A stretch of DNA of 6,285 nucleotides, from positions 1-6,285 of the forward strand of contig JALWRU010000218.1 in NCBI GenBank assembly GCA_026994095.1. The letters are read 5' to 3'. Below the pieces are notes generated by a model. The model did not search any database and was not told the origin of the DNA. It saw nothing but the letters and a program-made list of their open reading frames with translations. Below are positions 5,191 through 6,285 of this stretch, in pieces. Source of the DNA: Nitrospira sp. Lineage in GTDB: Bacteria; Nitrospirota; JACRHL01. Position 1 is the stretch's first letter. Every line of letters begins with the position of its first letter. The position numbers and the translations under genes are program-made.

Positions 5191-5910
5191 GTGGACCTTC
5201 ATAAATCGCGCACCATTCCGGAGCCCGCGTTGAGTCTGCTGCGTCGTGCGGTCACCCGCCTGCTGGGGGGGGGCATCGATGTACGCGCCCTGCTGGCGCG
5301 ACAGGCAGATGCGGAGTTTCGCCGTCACTGCACGGTGGCCGACAAGGTGCAATTTACCGCCTCGGCCCGCTGCCTGAACCACTCCGGCGACCGGGACCGC
5401 ATCCACATCGGGAGAGGGGTGGTGATGGACGGCATCCTGGCCTGTCATCGGCACGGTCATCTGGTCATTGGTGACTACAGCTTTGTGGGCCGTTCGCGCA
5501 TCTACTGTGTGGATCGGGTGCAGATCGGCAGGGGAGTCTTGATCTCCGACAACGTGGCGATACTGGACAGCAACATGCACGCCGACAGCGCCGTACAACG
5601 CTTTGAGAGCGCCGTGGCGTGGGTGGAGGACGGGCGCTTTCCCGACGTGTATACCGGCATCGACTACGCCCCGGTGGTGATTGGCGACTTCGCCTGGATC
5701 GGCTTTGGGGCTTGCATTTTGAAGGGGGTGACCATCGGCACCGGCGCGGTGGTGGGCGCGGGCGCAGTGGTGACCGCCGATGTGGACGACTGGGCGGTGG
5801 TGGCGGGCAACCCGGCCCGGGTGATCGGCGAGATGCCGGTGCATGTACCGGATGTGTCGGATCTGAGTGACCATCCCGGCGTCCATTCGCCGCCTGATTT
5901 CTTGGAATAA
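5191..5910 (+). CDS. Left-handed beta-helix (hexapeptide repeat) acyltransferase
   Basis: The 239-residue product belongs to the hexapeptide-repeat acyltransferases (NodL/WcaF/maltose-acetyltransferase-like), trimeric enzymes that usually move an acetyl group from acetyl-CoA to a sugar hydroxyl. Hexapeptide turns are visible at IHIGRG (71-76), LVIGDY (91-96), VQIGRGVLIS (110-119), VVIGDFAWIG (162-171) and VTIGTGAVVGAGAVVT (180-195). They are followed by the signature AGNPARVIG (205-213). LDSNMHAD (125-132) sits at the usual catalytic loop, with His130 the likely base. Residues 136-160 form a loop insertion between coils. The first ~45 residues are a helical extension. GTG 5191 follows AAGGGA (5174-5179, overlapping the previous stop) by 11 nt, a slightly long spacing. 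An ATG at 5189 is out of frame. Downstream of a glycosyltransferase, it probably O-acetylates the same glycan; that is inference from context. Confidence 0.88.
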   Translation: MDLHKSRTIPEPALSLLRRAVTRLLGGGIDVRALLARQADAEFRRHCTVADKVQFTASARCLNHSGDRDRIHIGRGVVMDGILACHRHGHLVIGDYSFVGRSRIYCVDRVQIGRGVLISDNVAILDSNMHADSAVQRFESAVAWVEDGRFPDVYTGIDYAPVVIGDFAWIGFGACILKGVTIGTGAVVGAGAVVTADVDDWAVVAGNPARVIGEMPVHVPDVSDLSDHPGVHSPPDFLE

Positions 5911-5942
5911 CAGGGGCTTGCCACCGACTTTGAACAGTACAT

Positions 5943-5980
5943 AACGGTCTGCTGCGAGGCGCTGTTTTTGTCCGTTTTTT
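5943..5980 (+). terminator. Weak candidate terminator after the acyltransferase gene
   Basis: AACGG (5943-5947) can pair with CCGTT (5972-5976), which runs into a tract of six T (5975-5980). The stem is only 5 bp with a loop of about 24 bases, so this is a poor intrinsic terminator. The position between two transcription units and the T tract are the only other support. Confidence 0.22.
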
Positions 5981-6004
5981 AGCGGCTTTCCCGGTGCCGG
6001 GCTG

Positions 6005-6013
6005 TGGTAGAAT
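6005..6013 (+). promoter_or_regulatory. Extended -10 promoter for purQ
   Basis: TGGTAGAAT (6005-6013) fits the extended -10 pattern TGnTATAAT, and there is no convincing -35 hexamer 16-18 bases upstream. Transcription would start near 6020, giving a leader of about 45 nt before the GTG at 6066. An inverted repeat, CCCGG-TG-CCGGG (5990-6001), lies directly upstream and could bind a regulator or be chance. Confidence 0.5.
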
Positions 6014-6065
6014 GCGGCTCCCGTTTTTGATCGATCTCAAACCTGCTGTGTAGAGGGATACTGTT

Positions 6066-6285
6066 GTGACCATTGGTGTCATTGTCTTTCCCGGCTCCAA
6101 CTGCGACCACGATGTGTACCACGTGATCAAACACGTATGCGGACACGATGCGCGTTTTATCTGGCACAAGGAGTCGGACCTGTCCGGCCTGTCCGGGTTG
6201 GTGCTGCCGGGTGGTTTTTCCTACGGCGACTATCTGCGCCCCGGTGCCATTGCACGGGTCTCGCCAATCCTGTCGCAGGTGAACG
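6066..6285 (+). CDS. purQ: Phosphoribosylformylglycinamidine synthase subunit I (glutaminase), 3'-partial
   Basis: The first 73 residues match PurQ, the class I glutamine amidotransferase subunit that releases ammonia from glutamine for FGAM synthase (PurL, with PurS in many bacteria) in the fourth step of de novo purine synthesis in the cytoplasm. Diagnostic stretches are the N-terminal strand and loop IGVIVFPGSNCDHD (3-16) and LVLPGGFSYGDYLRPGAIA (45-63), which contains the conserved GGFSYGDYLR motif. The catalytic Cys and the His/Glu pair of the triad lie beyond the window edge. GTG 6066 is chosen because GAGGGA (6053-6058) lies 7 nt upstream and the family normally starts at this residue. 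A free-standing PurQ implies the split form of the synthase rather than the long fused PurL of enteric bacteria. Confidence 0.93.
   Translation, partial: MTIGVIVFPGSNCDHDVYHVIKHVCGHDARFIWHKESDLSGLSGLVLPGGFSYGDYLRPGAIARVSPILSQVN

Noticed and set aside
5128..5886. 252-codon minus-strand ORF opposite the acyltransferase gene
   Set aside because: It mirrors the hexapeptide-repeat gene and has a His/Ala/Val-rich composition with no recognisable domain or ribosome-binding site.

Overview
The window looks like proteobacterial chromosomal DNA. It is moderately to highly GC-rich, Shine-Dalgarno led, and uses many TTG and GTG starts. It ends in the 5' part of purQ, the separate glutaminase subunit of FGAM synthase. 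Enteric gammaproteobacteria instead use one long fused PurL, so a non-enteric lineage is suggested. I cannot name the genus.

The left half (about 1-3200) is an accessory-looking cassette, all on the + strand, with patches of AT-rich sequence. It opens with the C-terminal part of a zinc peptidase of the M15 type (3-650). Several small genes of no recognised family follow. A signal-peptide protein (687-1226) ends in a domain repeated by a paralog at 1813-2397, with about half of roughly 99 aligned residues identical. Between them lies another signal-peptide ORF (1288-1806) in the same frame as the second paralog, separated from it only by a TAG at 1804-1806. A fourth exported protein follows (2453-3064). 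After it comes a dead remnant (3101-3191) that joins the ribosome-binding site and signal peptide of the first gene to a block copied from the second paralog. A run of five 8-bp units (1214-1253) makes a chain of overlapping stop/start codons from the first gene to the next one.

The right half is more GC-rich and looks like resident chromosome. It holds an exported dienelactone-hydrolase-family enzyme with its own promoter, then a GT-A glycosyltransferase and a left-handed beta-helix acyltransferase, apparently co-transcribed (15-nt gap) and probably acting on a surface glycan. A short intergenic region with an extended -10 promoter follows, then purQ, cut by the window edge.

The most interesting idea is that the left half is an envelope-targeted effector (the M15 peptidase domain) followed by duplicated and decaying periplasmic partner genes, possibly immunity proteins. 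The peptidase motifs, the export signals on most of the small proteins, the paralogy and the recombination scar are visible in the sequence. The toxin/immunity role is inference. No stretch over 300 bases lacks a gene, and I saw no tRNA, rRNA, CRISPR or transposase.
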